64,000 nt of DNA, from positions 372,001 through 436,000 of the forward strand of contig NZ_JACZCQ010000001.1 in NCBI RefSeq assembly GCF_014904705.1, read 5' to 3'. The DNA comes from Nisaea sediminum (lineage in GTDB: Bacteria; Pseudomonadota; Alphaproteobacteria; Thalassobaculales; Thalassobaculaceae). Both the position numbers and the translations under genes were made by a program. Each line of letters opens with the position of its first letter. Positions within the stretch are counted from its first letter, which is position 1. The notes under the pieces are model-generated. The model made no database searches and had not been told where the DNA came from. It saw only the letters and a list, made by a program, of their open reading frames with translations. Shown one piece after another: positions 9,099 through 18,163 of the stretch.

Positions 9099-9553
9099 GA
9101 CCCTCTCCCCATGCCACTTCGCCAATGTGAGGGAAGACGAACAGCGGCAGTTTCATGTGAACAGATTAGAACGGGACCTCCGATCACCGCAAAAGAAGAT
9201 CGCGTGAACGCGGCACAATTATGGCGCACAAGGAGCGATTGCTTTCACTTGGCAAGAATGCAGAATGCCGGGACTGTCCTGTCAGCTTCTGTGACGAGAA
9301 TATTCCGATGACCGATCCGGTTCGCCTTTTCTTCGCCATCGTTTCTCCGCCGCCGCCCTCCGCCTGATGCCCGCAATGGACCTCCGGGTCCAGCCGCAGG
9401 TATCGAGCGAGAGGAAGAGGGTCTCCAGCCGCGTCTGATCTGACGTTTCGGCCCGCGGGTCCGCGCCTCTCACATTTCCTGAAAAATTTCCACGCAGCGC
9501 CTTCCGCCGCAGGCGGTTACGCGCGCCTGTCGTGGTGTCGAGAGATCGGACAA
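9099..9553. other. Intergenic region, no gene seen
   Basis: About 455 bases between the 35-residue peptide gene and the MFS transporter. Open frames here are short, lack ribosome sites and have atypical composition. No tRNA-like fold or terminator was recognised. Promoters for the flanking divergent genes are expected here but were not pinned down. Confidence 0.4.
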
Positions 9554-10693
9554 ATGAGAGACACAAGAATTATTGTCGTACTGAGCGTCGCGGCGGCGCT
9601 TCTGATGATCGGGGTCGGCATGATCGTAGCCGTGCTGCCCCAGCGGATCCATGACGCAACGGGAAGTCTTGAGAGCGTCGGACTGGTCGCGTCCGTATTC
9701 GCGGTCACCTATGTGCTGACCCAGTTGCCGGCTGGGCTTCTGGCGGACAGGTTCGGCGTGAAGCCGTTCCTTGTCGCGGGATGCGGATTCTGCGCCGTCG
9801 CCGGGCTGCTCCTGTATGCCGCCGATGGTGCGTCGGAGATCCTTTTCGCCCGGGCTGTTCAGGGGATCGGGGAGGCGCCCGTCTGGGCGCTCGGCCCGGC
9901 GCTTCTGTCGCTCGCCTACAGCCGTACCCGGGGGATGGCGATCGGGGTCTACAATGCCGCGATCCATGTCGGCCTGACCGTCGGCCCGGTCGCGGGCCTG
10001 TTGGCTCAGCAATTTGGCGGCGCGCGGACCCCGTTCCTCGCGTTCGCGATACTGGCGCTGGCGGGGGGCGGACTCCTTCTCGTCTTCCTGCCGGCATCCG
10101 CGGCCGGCGCCGGCAGACGAACCGGCGGAGGAAGCGGCGGTTTGCGGCTCATTGTTCTTCTTAAGGACGGGCGGGTCCGGACGCTTCTGGCCGGCATCGC
10201 TGTCGGAGGGGCCAGTTACGGTACCTTCCTCAGCGTGCTTCCGGTTTCCGTCGCGCTCGAGAAGATGGTCACGCCGGCAGCGGTGAGTCTGCTTTTCGTT
10301 CTGTTTTACGCGGCCATCGGCTTGTCGCAACTCGTTGCCGGCGTGTTGAGCGACCGTTATGGCCGCCGTGTGTTTCTGACAGCGGGGCCTGTCTGTGCGG
10401 CCATCGGTATTGCTGTCTTTCCGGCGGTTCCAGGCCTCTGGAGCTATGTTCCGCTAGCGCTCGCCAGTCTCGGCATCGGCATTTTCGGCATCGTCTCGAT
10501 CGTGGAGCTCAATCTACGTGTGACGGACGACCTCATGGCAGCCGTGTCCGGCGCCTACTATCTCGCCTGGGGCAGCGGATATGCCCTCGGCCCGGTTGCC
10601 GTCGGCGCACTGGAGACTTGGCTTCCTGTCTCTGGATATGGCCTGCTCGTGGCAGTCTTGCTGCTCCAGACCGCCGCGATCCTGCGGCGCTAA
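9554..10693 (+). CDS. Major facilitator superfamily transporter
   Basis: A 379-residue protein with about twelve hydrophobic segments in two halves. The loop between helices 2 and 3 carries LPAGLLADRFGVKP, the MFS motif A; a second copy, VLSDRYGRRVFL, lies at the start of the second half. These are the usual signs of a drug/metabolite H+ antiporter of the MFS. The substrate cannot be assigned. A purine-rich ribosome site (GAGAGATCGG) precedes the ATG. The gene ends about 100 bases before alanine dehydrogenase, which has its own strong ribosome site, so co-transcription is possible but not shown. Confidence 0.85.
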   Translation: MRDTRIIVVLSVAAALLMIGVGMIVAVLPQRIHDATGSLESVGLVASVFAVTYVLTQLPAGLLADRFGVKPFLVAGCGFCAVAGLLLYAADGASEILFARAVQGIGEAPVWALGPALLSLAYSRTRGMAIGVYNAAIHVGLTVGPVAGLLAQQFGGARTPFLAFAILALAGGGLLLVFLPASAAGAGRRTGGGSGGLRLIVLLKDGRVRTLLAGIAVGGASYGTFLSVLPVSVALEKMVTPAAVSLLFVLFYAAIGLSQLVAGVLSDRYGRRVFLTAGPVCAAIGIAVFPAVPGLWSYVPLALASLGIGIFGIVSIVELNLRVTDDLMAAVSGAYYLAWGSGYALGPVAVGALETWLPVSGYGLLVAVLLLQTAAILRR

Positions 10694-10794
10694 GGCGCGG
10701 TTACGCGCGGATAAAGAACGCTAACTTGACAGTCGGCTCCCGCAGGTCGAGAGAGGATCGACGGCGGGAGCCGGCCGAAATCAGGGAGGAAAGA

Positions 10795-11913
10795 ATGCTG
10801 ATCGGTGTACCTAAAGAGATCAAGACAGACGAGAACCGGGTCGGCCTGATCCCGTCCAGCGTGCGCGAGCTCGTGCATCACGGGCACAAGGTTCTTGTCG
10901 AGACCCATGCCGGGTACGGCATCGGCCTCGACGACGACCGCTATGTCGCGGCCGGGGCGGAGATCGCGCAGACAGCGGAAGAGATCTTCGCGCGCGCCGA
11001 CATGATCGTGAAGGTGAAGGAACCGCAGGCGGTCGAATGCAGGATGCTGCGCGAGGGCCAGATCCTCTTCACCTATCTCCATCTCGCACCGGATCTGCCG
11101 CAGACGACCGGACTGATCGAAAGCGGGTCCATCGCCATCGCCTATGAGACCGTCACCAATGCGCGCGGCGGCCTGCCGCTGCTGGCGCCGATGAGCGAGG
11201 TCGCCGGACGGATGGCGATCCAGGCGGGTGCCCATTGTCTTGAGAAGGCGCAGGGTGGCAGCGGCACGCTTCTCGGCGGTGTGCCCGGCGTTCCGGCAGG
11301 CAATGTCGTCGTGATCGGTGGCGGCGTGGTCGGCACCAACGCGGCGCGCATGGCCATGGGGCTGGAGGCGAAGGTCACGGTCATCGACCGCAGCCTCGAA
11401 CGGCTTTACGAACTCGACCTGCAATTCGGGCCGATGCTGAACACGATCTATTCGACGGTCGACGCCATTGAGGAGCATATCCTGCAGGCCGATCTCGTGG
11501 TCGGTGCGGTGCTGGTGCCTGGGGCGGCTGCGCCGAAACTCGTGACGAAGGAACATGTCGCGAAGATGCGCCGGGGTGCGGTTCTGGTCGATGTCGCAAT
11601 CGACCAGGGCGGCTGTTTCGAGACCTCGCGCCCAACGACCCACCGCGAGCCGACCTACATGGTCGACGACGTGGTGCATTACTGCGTCGCCAACATGCCG
11701 GGCGGCGTCGCGCGGACCTCGACCTTCGCTCTGAACAACGCGACCCTGCCGTTTGTGATTGCGCTGGCCGACAAGGGGCACCGCCAGGCGCTGGCAGACG
11801 ACAGGCATCTTCTGAACGGGCTCAACGTCCATCGCGGCGAGGTGACCTACAAGGCGGTGGCCGAGGCGCACGGGCTCGCGTTCAAGACGCCGGAAGAAGC
11901 GCTCGGCCTTTGA
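10795..11913 (+). CDS. ald: Alanine dehydrogenase
   Basis: A 372-residue protein starting [10 protein letters not shown], the usual Ald N-terminus, and of the usual family length. It catalyses the reversible NAD-dependent oxidative deamination of L-alanine to pyruvate and ammonia. Seen: the substrate-binding Lys75 in VKVKEPQ and His96 in YLHLAPD, an NAD-binding glycine loop [13 protein letters not shown] near residue 175, and the VDVAIDQGG segment near 265. The start is fixed by AGGGAGGAAAGA before the ATG; a longer upstream open frame is not supported. With the amine oxidases, PuuA-like enzyme and peptide importer nearby, it fits a nitrogen-scavenging region. Confidence 0.95.
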   Translation: MLIGVPKEIKTDENRVGLIPSSVRELVHHGHKVLVETHAGYGIGLDDDRYVAAGAEIAQTAEEIFARADMIVKVKEPQAVECRMLREGQILFTYLHLAPDLPQTTGLIESGSIAIAYETVTNARGGLPLLAPMSEVAGRMAIQAGAHCLEKAQGGSGTLLGGVPGVPAGNVVVIGGGVVGTNAARMAMGLEAKVTVIDRSLERLYELDLQFGPMLNTIYSTVDAIEEHILQADLVVGAVLVPGAAAPKLVTKEHVAKMRRGAVLVDVAIDQGGCFETSRPTTHREPTYMVDDVVHYCVANMPGGVARTSTFALNNATLPFVIALADKGHRQALADDRHLLNGLNVHRGEVTYKAVAEAHGLAFKTPEEALGL

Positions 11914-12045
11914 TGCAGGCCTTCCGGGCCGGTCGGTATCCGCAATCTCCCTGGATCAAAAAAGGGGATTAATTTCCAGCCGCGGTTAGTGTTAATAATT
12001 GCCGGTCTCCAGAACGGGGCATGACCGCCAGAATGGACGGTATGA

Positions 12046-12873
12046 ATGGCAGTAGTGAATTCAGTGCGGACAAATCCGGGCGCATTGTCGGCGCTCCGTG
12101 CCCTTAATGGGATCAACCGCAAATCCGCGACGATACAGGACAGGGTGTCGACTGGTCTCAAGGTGACCGGCGCGGAAGGCGGTGCGTCCAATTTCGCGAT
12201 CGCGCAGGGACTAAGGGCGGAACTCACTGCGTACAGGGCGTTGAACCAGGGGCTGCGCACGGCGCTCGGCGTGGTCAAGGTCGGGATTGCTGCGGCGACG
12301 GGCGTCTCGGATGTGCTCACCGAGATGCGCGGCAAATCCGTGCAGGGGCGGAACGCGGGACTGACCGCGCAGCAGCGGAGTATCGTCGCCAACGACTTCC
12401 TTGCTCTTCGCGATCAGTTCGACAGGCTGGTTTCGAACGCGAAATTCAACGAGAAGAACCTGATCGTTACCGGATCTTCTTCCATGACGGTCCTCACCAA
12501 TATCGCCGGGGGGACTGTCACGATCGACAATTACGAGCTCAGCGCGATCACGCTGCAGTTCGGACTGGTTGATGCAAATCTCGACACTGTCTCCAATGCC
12601 GAAGCCGCAGACGGATATGTCGTCGATGCTCTCTTTACGGTCGCCACGGCGCTCGCGGGACTTGCCGAGTCCGCACGCTTCATCGAGTCCCAGATAGGGT
12701 TCAACGAATCTCTTTCGGATGCGACGGAAGAGGGGCTTGGCAACATCGTGGATGCCGATCTTGCACGTGACTCGGCTCGGCTGACTGCCTTGCAGGTCCA
12801 GCAGCAGCTCTCCGTACAGACCTTGGGAATCGCCACCCAGAGGCCGAACTCTCTTCTTTCTTTGTTTTCCTAG
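12046..12873 (+). CDS. Flagellin (divergent minor copy)
   Basis: A 275-residue flagellin. The N-terminal D0/D1 stretch (SALRALNGINRKS, DRVSTGLKVTGAEGGASNFAIAQG) and the C-terminal one (NIVDADLARDSARLTALQVQQQL, quoted in parts) match the second flagellin at 62909-63736 along the same length. The variable D2/D3 domain is essentially absent, giving a short alphaproteobacterial flagellin. Changes from its partner include GAEGG in place of GALDD and RGKSVQGRN in the first helical domain. It sits 50 kb from the motility island in a metabolic neighbourhood with a weak ribosome site (GGACGGT), so it is probably a minor or conditional filament subunit. Confidence 0.93.
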   Translation: MAVVNSVRTNPGALSALRALNGINRKSATIQDRVSTGLKVTGAEGGASNFAIAQGLRAELTAYRALNQGLRTALGVVKVGIAAATGVSDVLTEMRGKSVQGRNAGLTAQQRSIVANDFLALRDQFDRLVSNAKFNEKNLIVTGSSSMTVLTNIAGGTVTIDNYELSAITLQFGLVDANLDTVSNAEAADGYVVDALFTVATALAGLAESARFIESQIGFNESLSDATEEGLGNIVDADLARDSARLTALQVQQQLSVQTLGIATQRPNSLLSLFS

Positions 12874-12889
12874 GCATTGAGTTGCCGCC

Positions 12890-12985
12890 GCGTACAATAT
12901 GGCGTCAAATATTTTGAAAGTATTTAAAATTAAAGATAAATCGTCTTTTAATTATTTGATTTATTAAAGATAAAATTATTGAAAG
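12890..12985. other. AT-rich intergenic patch after the first flagellin gene
   Basis: About 95 bases rich in A/T runs (for example repeated TTTAAT and AAAGATAAA) in an otherwise GC-rich chromosome, between the flagellin stop and the next small gene. A similar AT-rich patch precedes the second flagellin near 62750-62812. It could be a promoter region for the following gene; no exact element was identified. Confidence 0.4.
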
Positions 12986-13089
12986 CTGCCCGGTCTCTGC
13001 ATAACATTTGGCCAGTTTTCGCGAAATACCAGCCAGTACAAAAGTGCTGGCGCGCGGAAGTTGCCTCGTTTCCAGAAAGGAGACTGGAC

Positions 13090-13446
13090 ATGACCGACCT
13101 CATGAACCCGGACAGCGCTACGGATGAGACCGCGGCCGATCCGGAGTCTCCCCGGACAGTGCAATCGTCATACCTGCGGAGATTCGAAGGGGCGGCCTCG
13201 CTGCGTCTCGCGAGCGAGATGGATCTGGCCATCGTGGCGCATGCCCTGTCGCTGGAAGCCGAGGCCCCGGACCTGTTCGAAACCCGCGCGCGCCAGAATG
13301 ACGGCGAAAACAGCACTCATCTCGGACCGAAGGCCGCACTCGTTCTCGCGTCCGCCGTGCGCCGGCGCCTCGCTCAGCAAGCGCTCGGGATCGCGAACCG
13401 CAATCCGCGGCGGATCGGTAAACTCCTGAAGAAAAAGTCTCTCTAG
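13090..13446 (+). CDS. Small hypothetical protein, 118 residues
   Basis: I do not recognise a family. The product has an acidic, disordered-looking start (residues 1-30), then a helix-prone middle with RLASEMDLAIVAHALSLEAE, and a basic tail ending KLLKKKSL. No membrane helix or signal peptide is seen. The start at 13090 is chosen for AAGGAGACTGG before the ATG; an in-frame ATG 111 bases upstream has no such site. It follows a flagellin gene by 216 bases of AT-rich DNA, so a link to flagellin is possible but rests only on position. It is convergent with the amine oxidase gene. Confidence 0.65.
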   Translation: MTDLMNPDSATDETAADPESPRTVQSSYLRRFEGAASLRLASEMDLAIVAHALSLEAEAPDLFETRARQNDGENSTHLGPKAALVLASAVRRRLAQQALGIANRNPRRIGKLLKKKSL

Positions 13447-13458
13447 ACAGCGGCTTCG

Positions 13459-14736
13459 CTATTTCGACAATCCCACCATATCGCGCAGCTTGAACCAGGC
13501 CATGCCAAGGGCGAGGACTGCCTGCCGCGCCGGGCCGCCCGGAAAACGGTAATTGGGCAGGCGGGCGAAGACGTCGAAACGCTCCACGTCGCCCGAAACG
13601 GCTTCGGCGATCAGCTTGCCGGCCAGGCCGGTGAGGGCGACCCCGTGACCCGAAAGTCCCTGCGCATAATAGATATTGCTGCCGATCCGCCCGAAATCCG
13701 GCATCCGGGTGACCGTGATGGCAAGTTTGCCCGACCAGCAATACTCCATGTCGATGTTCGCGAGCTCCGGGTAGACGCCGGCCATTCGTCTGCGGAGCGC
13801 CGCCGCGGCATTGTTCAGCGGGCGTCCGGAATAGCTCGCGAGACCTCCGAACAGCAATCTGCCGTCCGGCGTTTTGCGGAAATAGTTCAGCGCGGTGTTG
13901 GAATCGGCCACCGCTTCGTTTCCGGGCAGGATGCGGGCCTGCTGATCGGAGGTGAGAGGCGCGGTTGCCGCAACCGCGCTCAGAACCGGCGCGATGCGAT
14001 ATTCGATCTCCGGCACAAGTCCGCCGAGATAGGCGTTTCCGGCCAGAACCACCATGCGTGCGGTCACGCGCCCGCGCGCGGTCTCCACGACCGGCCGCGC
14101 GCCGTGCTGAAGGCCGGTGACCCGGCTCGCCTCGAACAGACGCGCGCCTTCGGCTTCCGCGGCTCGGGCAAGACCGCGCAGATAGGCGAGGGGATTGATG
14201 TGGCCGCTGCCCTGTTCCAGCAGGGCGGCCGGATAGATATCGGAGCCGGTCGCGGCAGCGGTCTCCGCAGCATCCAGCATGCGAAGGTCGGAGAAGCCAT
14301 AGGTCCCGGACCAGCTTTCCGCCAGTTCCCTCAGGCCGTCGACCTGGCGCGCGTTGAGCGCGGCATGGAGATAGCCTCGGCGGTAATCCGCCGGAATGTC
14401 ATGGCGCTCGATGCGGGCGTTAATATCGGCGATCGCTTCCATGCCCATCTGCCAGATGGCCTGTGCCGCCTCGCGGCCGGCCGCCCGCTCGAACGTGCTC
14501 ATGTCGCAGCCGTAGCCCATGACGATCTGGCCGCCGTTGCGCCCGGATGCACCGTCGCCGATCCGCGCCGCTTCCAGCAGAACGGTGGCAAAACCGCGTT
14601 CTGCGAAGTGCAGCGCGGCGGAGATGCCGGTCAGCCCGCCGCCGACAATGCAGACGTCCGTCTCTAAATCTTCGGCAAGTGACGGACGCTGCTCGAATTC
14701 GGGAGTGGTTGCGTGATAATAGGTTAGGTCGGTCAT
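13459..14736 (-). CDS. FAD-dependent oxidase, gamma-glutamylputrescine oxidase (PuuB/OrdL)-like
   Basis: A 425-residue flavoprotein close in length to PuuB (426). FAD-binding VCIVGGGLTGISAALHFAERG lies near residues 28-50 (quoted only to mark the GxGxxG loop), followed by GASGRNGGQ, a PuuB/OrdL signature. A C-terminal LSGHGVALTGLAGKLIAE closes the FAD site. PuuB oxidises gamma-glutamyl-putrescine to the aldehyde with release of ammonia and H2O2. The divergent neighbour is a PuuA-like ligase, which supports a gamma-glutamylated amine route. The start at 14736 fits the family; the open frame reaches upstream to 14940, but that part overlaps the start of the next gene and is not PuuB-like. Confidence 0.88.
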   Translation of the reverse strand: MTDLTYYHATTPEFEQRPSLAEDLETDVCIVGGGLTGISAALHFAERGFATVLLEAARIGDGASGRNGGQIVMGYGCDMSTFERAAGREAAQAIWQMGMEAIADINARIERHDIPADYRRGYLHAALNARQVDGLRELAESWSGTYGFSDLRMLDAAETAAATGSDIYPAALLEQGSGHINPLAYLRGLARAAEAEGARLFEASRVTGLQHGARPVVETARGRVTARMVVLAGNAYLGGLVPEIEYRIAPVLSAVAATAPLTSDQQARILPGNEAVADSNTALNYFRKTPDGRLLFGGLASYSGRPLNNAAAALRRRMAGVYPELANIDMEYCWSGKLAITVTRMPDFGRIGSNIYYAQGLSGHGVALTGLAGKLIAEAVSGDVERFDVFARLPNYRFPGGPARQAVLALGMAWFKLRDMVGLSK

Positions 14737-14830
14737 CGCGGTGGCCCGGAGTGGGGATGCCCAGCCATTACCACGCCCGTCTTTTCCGGGCGAGCCGTAT
14801 GATCCTGTTGCAACTGCTCTCGGAGCACAT

Positions 14831-16174
14831 ATGTCGGTCGATCTGAAGACCTGGATGAGTGAAAGGCGAATTACGGAAGTCGAATGCATGGTCTCGGACC
14901 ATGCCGGCATTCCGCGCGGCAAGATTCTTCCTGCCAACAAATTCCTTCAGGGAATTGGCGAACGCGGTCTGCGCCTGCCGGAGGCGATCTTCGGGCAGGA
15001 CGTGACCGGGGATTACATCGAGGAGAAGGATCTCGATCCGCGGCGGAGTGATATCATCCTCGTCCCGCAGGCCGACACCATCCGCGTCGTGCCCTGGTAC
15101 AAGGAGCCGACGGCGCAAGTGATCAACGATGCGATCTATGCCGACGGCAGCCCCGTCGATATCGCGCCGCGCAGCGTCCTGAGATCTATTATCAAGCTGT
15201 ATTCCGACAAAGGGTGGCGCCCGGTCGTGGCGCCCGAGCTGGAATTCTTTCTCGTCAAGGTGAACCCGGATCCGGACTATCCGCTGGAGCCGCCCGTCGG
15301 GCGCTCGGGGCGGCCGGAGACGGCGCGTCAGGCCTTCGGCATTGACGCGGTCAACGAGTTCGATCCTTTGTTCGAGGATATATACGACTATTGCGAGGCC
15401 CAGGAGCTCGATGTCGATACTCTGAGCCACGAGGCCGGTGCGGCGCAGATGGAGATCAACTTCAATCACGGCGACGCGCTTGATCTCGCCGATCAGGCTT
15501 TCCTCTTCAAGCGCACGGTGCGACAGGCCGCGCTCGATCACAATATCTACGCCACCTTCATGGCGAAGCCGATGCAGAACGAGCCCGGCAGCGCCATGCA
15601 TGTGCACCAGAGCGTCTACGATATCGCCTCCGGCCGGAACCTCTTCGCCAATGAGGACGGGAGCCATTCCGAAGCCTTCCTGCATTTCATCGGCGGGCTG
15701 CAGAAATATCTTCCTGCCGCGCTGCCTTTGCTTGCACCGTATGTGAATTCCTACCGCCGTCTGGTGCCCGACAGCGATGCGCCGATCAACATGCACTGGG
15801 GCGTCGACAACCGAACGACGGGACTGCGCGTGCCGGTTTCCGGCCCGGCCCAGCGCCGGGTGGAAAACCGTGTCGCAGGGGCGGACGCAAACCCCTATCT
15901 CGCAATGGCGGCGTCGCTCGCCTGCGGTTATCTCGGCCTTGTGGAGGAGATCGAGCCGTCGGCGCCGATCGATACCAGCGCCTATTCTCTTGCCGCGAAA
16001 CTGCCGCGTCATCTCGAGGACGCGCTTATCCGGCTGAATCGGGCGAAGCCGTTGAAGGAGGTGCTGGGGCAACGGTTCGTGGACGTTTTCACGGCGGTGA
16101 AGATTGCCGAGTCGAACGCCTACCAGAAGGTCATCAGCGCCTGGGAACGGGAGTATCTGCTGCTCAATGTCTGA
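14831..16174 (+). CDS. Glutamine synthetase family protein, gamma-glutamylputrescine synthetase (PuuA)-like
   Basis: A 447-residue GS-fold ligase. Seen: the beta-grasp N-terminus with SDHAGIPRGK, metal-binding PELEFFLV and AAQMEINFNHGDAL, and the ATP/metal segment NEPGSAMHVHQS. The adenylylation-loop Tyr of true GlnA is not evident. This set is typical of PuuA-type enzymes that couple glutamate to putrescine or another amine using ATP. It is divergent from the PuuB-like oxidase, so together they could do the first two steps of the Puu route. No PuuC or PuuD gene is seen in the window. ATG at 14831 is chosen because the family starts there. Confidence 0.9.
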   Translation: MSVDLKTWMSERRITEVECMVSDHAGIPRGKILPANKFLQGIGERGLRLPEAIFGQDVTGDYIEEKDLDPRRSDIILVPQADTIRVVPWYKEPTAQVINDAIYADGSPVDIAPRSVLRSIIKLYSDKGWRPVVAPELEFFLVKVNPDPDYPLEPPVGRSGRPETARQAFGIDAVNEFDPLFEDIYDYCEAQELDVDTLSHEAGAAQMEINFNHGDALDLADQAFLFKRTVRQAALDHNIYATFMAKPMQNEPGSAMHVHQSVYDIASGRNLFANEDGSHSEAFLHFIGGLQKYLPAALPLLAPYVNSYRRLVPDSDAPINMHWGVDNRTTGLRVPVSGPAQRRVENRVAGADANPYLAMAASLACGYLGLVEEIEPSAPIDTSAYSLAAKLPRHLEDALIRLNRAKPLKEVLGQRFVDVFTAVKIAESNAYQKVISAWEREYLLLNV

Positions 16175-17126
16175 GGCCGTCGATCCGGGACCGCTGCCGA
16201 CGATCGAGAGTACCGGCGGTTCGGCCGATTTCCCCGTCATGTCGGATGGGGTACGGATCCGGATCGCCCGGTTCCCGGCGCGGGCGGCAAAGCCGGCCGG
16301 GACGGTGCTCATGCTTCCGGGCTTCACCGAGTTCATCGAGAAGGCCCTGGAGAGCATCGCAGAGCTGACGGAGCGCGGGTACGGCGTTGTCACACTGGAC
16401 TGGCGCGGGCAGGGGCTGTCCGACCGGCTGGCGTCCAACCGGCGGATGGGGCATATCGCCGATATGGGGCATTTCCTGAACGACCTCGAGGAGGTGCTCC
16501 GGCTTACGCGCTTTGGCGAGCTGCCGGGTCCGCGCATCCTCTACGGTCATTCCATGGGCGGACACCTCGCCCTGCGGGCGTTGCACGACCATCCGGGCCT
16601 GTTCAGCCGGGCCATTCTTTCGGCGCCGATGGCGGGGATCGAAACCGGTGTCTGGCCGAAATATGTCGCCTATGGCCTGGCGCGGACGGCGGTCGGTCTC
16701 GGTTTCGGGCAATTCTATGTTCCGGGGACCGGACCCTATAGCGACAAGTACCGGGGCTTCGAAGGCAACCCGCTGACCAGCGACCCTGTCCGCTTTGCCC
16801 GGATCCATGCGCAGATCGACGCCAATCCCGAGGTCGCGCTCGGGGGCCCGAGCTACGAGTGGTTCTATTCGGCTCTGAGGTCTCTAAAACTGGTCAACCG
16901 GCGTTCCTATCTCTCGAAAATTACCATTCCTGTCCTGATCCTGAGCGCGGAGCATGAATGGATCGTCTCCAACGCGGCGCAGCGCAAGGTCGCGGCGATG
17001 CTGCCGGACTGCCGGCTGGTGACCTGCGCCGGCGCCCGCCACGAACTTCTGCTGGAGCGCGACGAGGTTCGTCAGGCGGTCTGGGCGGAAATCGACGGCT
17101 TCGTTGCCGAAGGCCGGGGCCGGTAG
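16167..17126 (+). CDS. Alpha/beta hydrolase, lysophospholipase (PldB)-like
   Basis: A 319-residue soluble hydrolase. The nucleophile elbow GHSMGG lies near residue 128, an oxyanion-side LPGFTEF near residue 50, and a DWRGQGLSDR loop near 90. The candidate catalytic His is in GARHELLLE near the C-terminus. Monoacylglycerol lipase / lysophospholipase L2 relatives share this layout. The ATG lies inside the last codons of the PuuA-like gene (8-base overlap), so it is translationally coupled to it. Its substrate in that context is unclear; it might cleave an amide or ester made by the upstream ligase, but that is speculation. Confidence 0.85.
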   Translation: MSEAVDPGPLPTIESTGGSADFPVMSDGVRIRIARFPARAAKPAGTVLMLPGFTEFIEKALESIAELTERGYGVVTLDWRGQGLSDRLASNRRMGHIADMGHFLNDLEEVLRLTRFGELPGPRILYGHSMGGHLALRALHDHPGLFSRAILSAPMAGIETGVWPKYVAYGLARTAVGLGFGQFYVPGTGPYSDKYRGFEGNPLTSDPVRFARIHAQIDANPEVALGGPSYEWFYSALRSLKLVNRRSYLSKITIPVLILSAEHEWIVSNAAQRKVAAMLPDCRLVTCAGARHELLLERDEVRQAVWAEIDGFVAEGRGR

Positions 17127-17186
17127 TGTCTCAGTTTGAAATTAGATCATGTTGACGCCCTGTCGCAATCTGGTGCGCGTTCCCGT

Positions 17187-17204
17187 ATGCTTAGCGTAAA
17201 GCAT
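17187..17204 (+). other. Small hairpin just upstream of the 55-residue gene
   Basis: ATGCTT-AGCGTA-AAGCAT forms a six-base-pair stem with a six-base loop, ending right before the GGAGGT ribosome site at 17205-17210. It is short and could be chance, but its placement could affect ribosome access. Confidence 0.3.
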
Positions 17205-17214
17205 GGAGGTGGCG

Positions 17215-17382
17215 ATGTCAGATGAGACAAACCCCGGTTCGGTTCAGGCGATGCGAGATCTTCTTGGACGCCTGAAAGCGGATCTAGGTCCGGATTGGGC
17301 CGATGCTCTCGCACGCGAGATGCTGGACGAAACAGAGCGCGAAGAACTGTCTGAGGCGTTGACCAGGTTGAGAGATGCCTAA
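17215..17382 (+). CDS. Small acidic hypothetical protein, 55 residues
   Basis: Unrecognised family. The product is acidic and helical, with MRDLLGRLKADLGPDW followed by EMLDETEREELSEAL. A strong ribosome site GGAGGTGGCG precedes the ATG at 17215; an in-frame ATG four codons earlier overlaps that site and is less likely. No membrane segment is seen. It is followed by two more small genes in the same direction (17473 and 17687), which may form a small operon of unknown role. Confidence 0.6.
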   Translation: MSDETNPGSVQAMRDLLGRLKADLGPDWADALAREMLDETEREELSEALTRLRDA

Positions 17383-17472
17383 GGGCCCTTTGGCTTGATT
17401 CCTTCCGCAATCGCCGTTTGCATGACTAGAATGCCTTCGAGACGTTAGAATCCCGGTGCCGGAGGACTCGTC

Positions 17473-17655
17473 ATGCTTCTGATCGAACGTGTCTTTGCCA
17501 GATTGACGATCTGGCTCTGCGACCTCTTCGAGCTGACCCAGGTGGATGTAGACCGCTACAAGGAGCGCGAGTTCGGGATCACGCCTGTGCCACATCATGT
17601 GGAAAGCGCGCGAGCGGCCGAGAGAGCGCAACTCGTCTACCGGCTCCGGCGCTAG
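17473..17655 (+). CDS. Small basic hypothetical protein, 60 residues
   Basis: Starts MLLIERVFARLTIWLCDLFE, a hydrophobic/amphipathic helix that may associate with the membrane, then a charged tail ending AQLVYRLRR. GGAGG lies about eight bases before the ATG. No family was recognised. The gene sits between two other unrecognised genes in the same direction, with gaps of 90 and 31 bases. Confidence 0.5.
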   Translation: MLLIERVFARLTIWLCDLFELTQVDVDRYKEREFGITPVPHHVESARAAERAQLVYRLRR

Positions 17656-17686
17656 GCCAAGTCTGGACCTATCCGAGGAACGAACG

Positions 17687-18163
17687 ATGGCATTTGCCCC
17701 TCACGGTAAACGCGAGATCTGGACGGAAGGTCGAATTCTGATGTCGCGCAACCGGGGGCCGTTCAACGTCGAATTGCTGAAGAATTCGACCGAGCAGACG
17801 CGTGCCGAGCGTATCAGACTCACCGGGTCCGGTCCGTGGGGGGCGATCGCGATGATCGACGGCAGTGTACTTTTTACGCCGGACGCTCTCGACATGGTCC
17901 GTCGCAATATGAGCGACCCCGTCCGGAACGGAAATCTTGTCGCTTCCGCTTTCGTCTTGTCGGACGACACGGTGGGAAAATCGCTGGCGGAAGCGATGTT
18001 CAAGCCTGTCTACGCACTCGCCGGTGCGGAGTTCCGTGTCTTTGATACCCTGGAGCCAGCCCGCGAATGGGTGGAGCATCTTATTGCCGAAGCGGACCGG
18101 CGGGGGAATCCCGGCGGTTCAGAACCAGCGGCGGATGGCCCGGAAGGCGAGCGGCGCCAATAG
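17687..18163 (+). CDS. Hypothetical protein, 158 residues, STAS/SpoIIAA-like fold suspected
   Basis: Soluble protein of unknown role. The spacing of short hydrophobic strands and amphipathic helices (GPFNVELLKN; WGAIAMIDGSVLFTPDALD; FRVFDTLEPAREWVEHLI) resembles the SpoIIAA/STAS-like proteins found widely in proteobacteria. This is a pattern judgement without a diagnostic motif. The start at 17687 follows GAGGAACG. The last 45 bases overlap the convergent AbrB-family gene, and the tail there (PGGSEPAADGPEGERRQ) is low-complexity and unlikely to be structured. Confidence 0.65.
   Translation: MAFAPHGKREIWTEGRILMSRNRGPFNVELLKNSTEQTRAERIRLTGSGPWGAIAMIDGSVLFTPDALDMVRRNMSDPVRNGNLVASAFVLSDDTVGKSLAEAMFKPVYALAGAEFRVFDTLEPAREWVEHLIAEADRRGNPGGSEPAADGPEGERRQ

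Noticed and set aside
9111-9311. Open frame of 66 codons upstream of the MFS gene
   Set aside because: Lacks a ribosome site, Arg/Cys-scattered composition, and overlaps the likely promoter region of the 35-residue gene.
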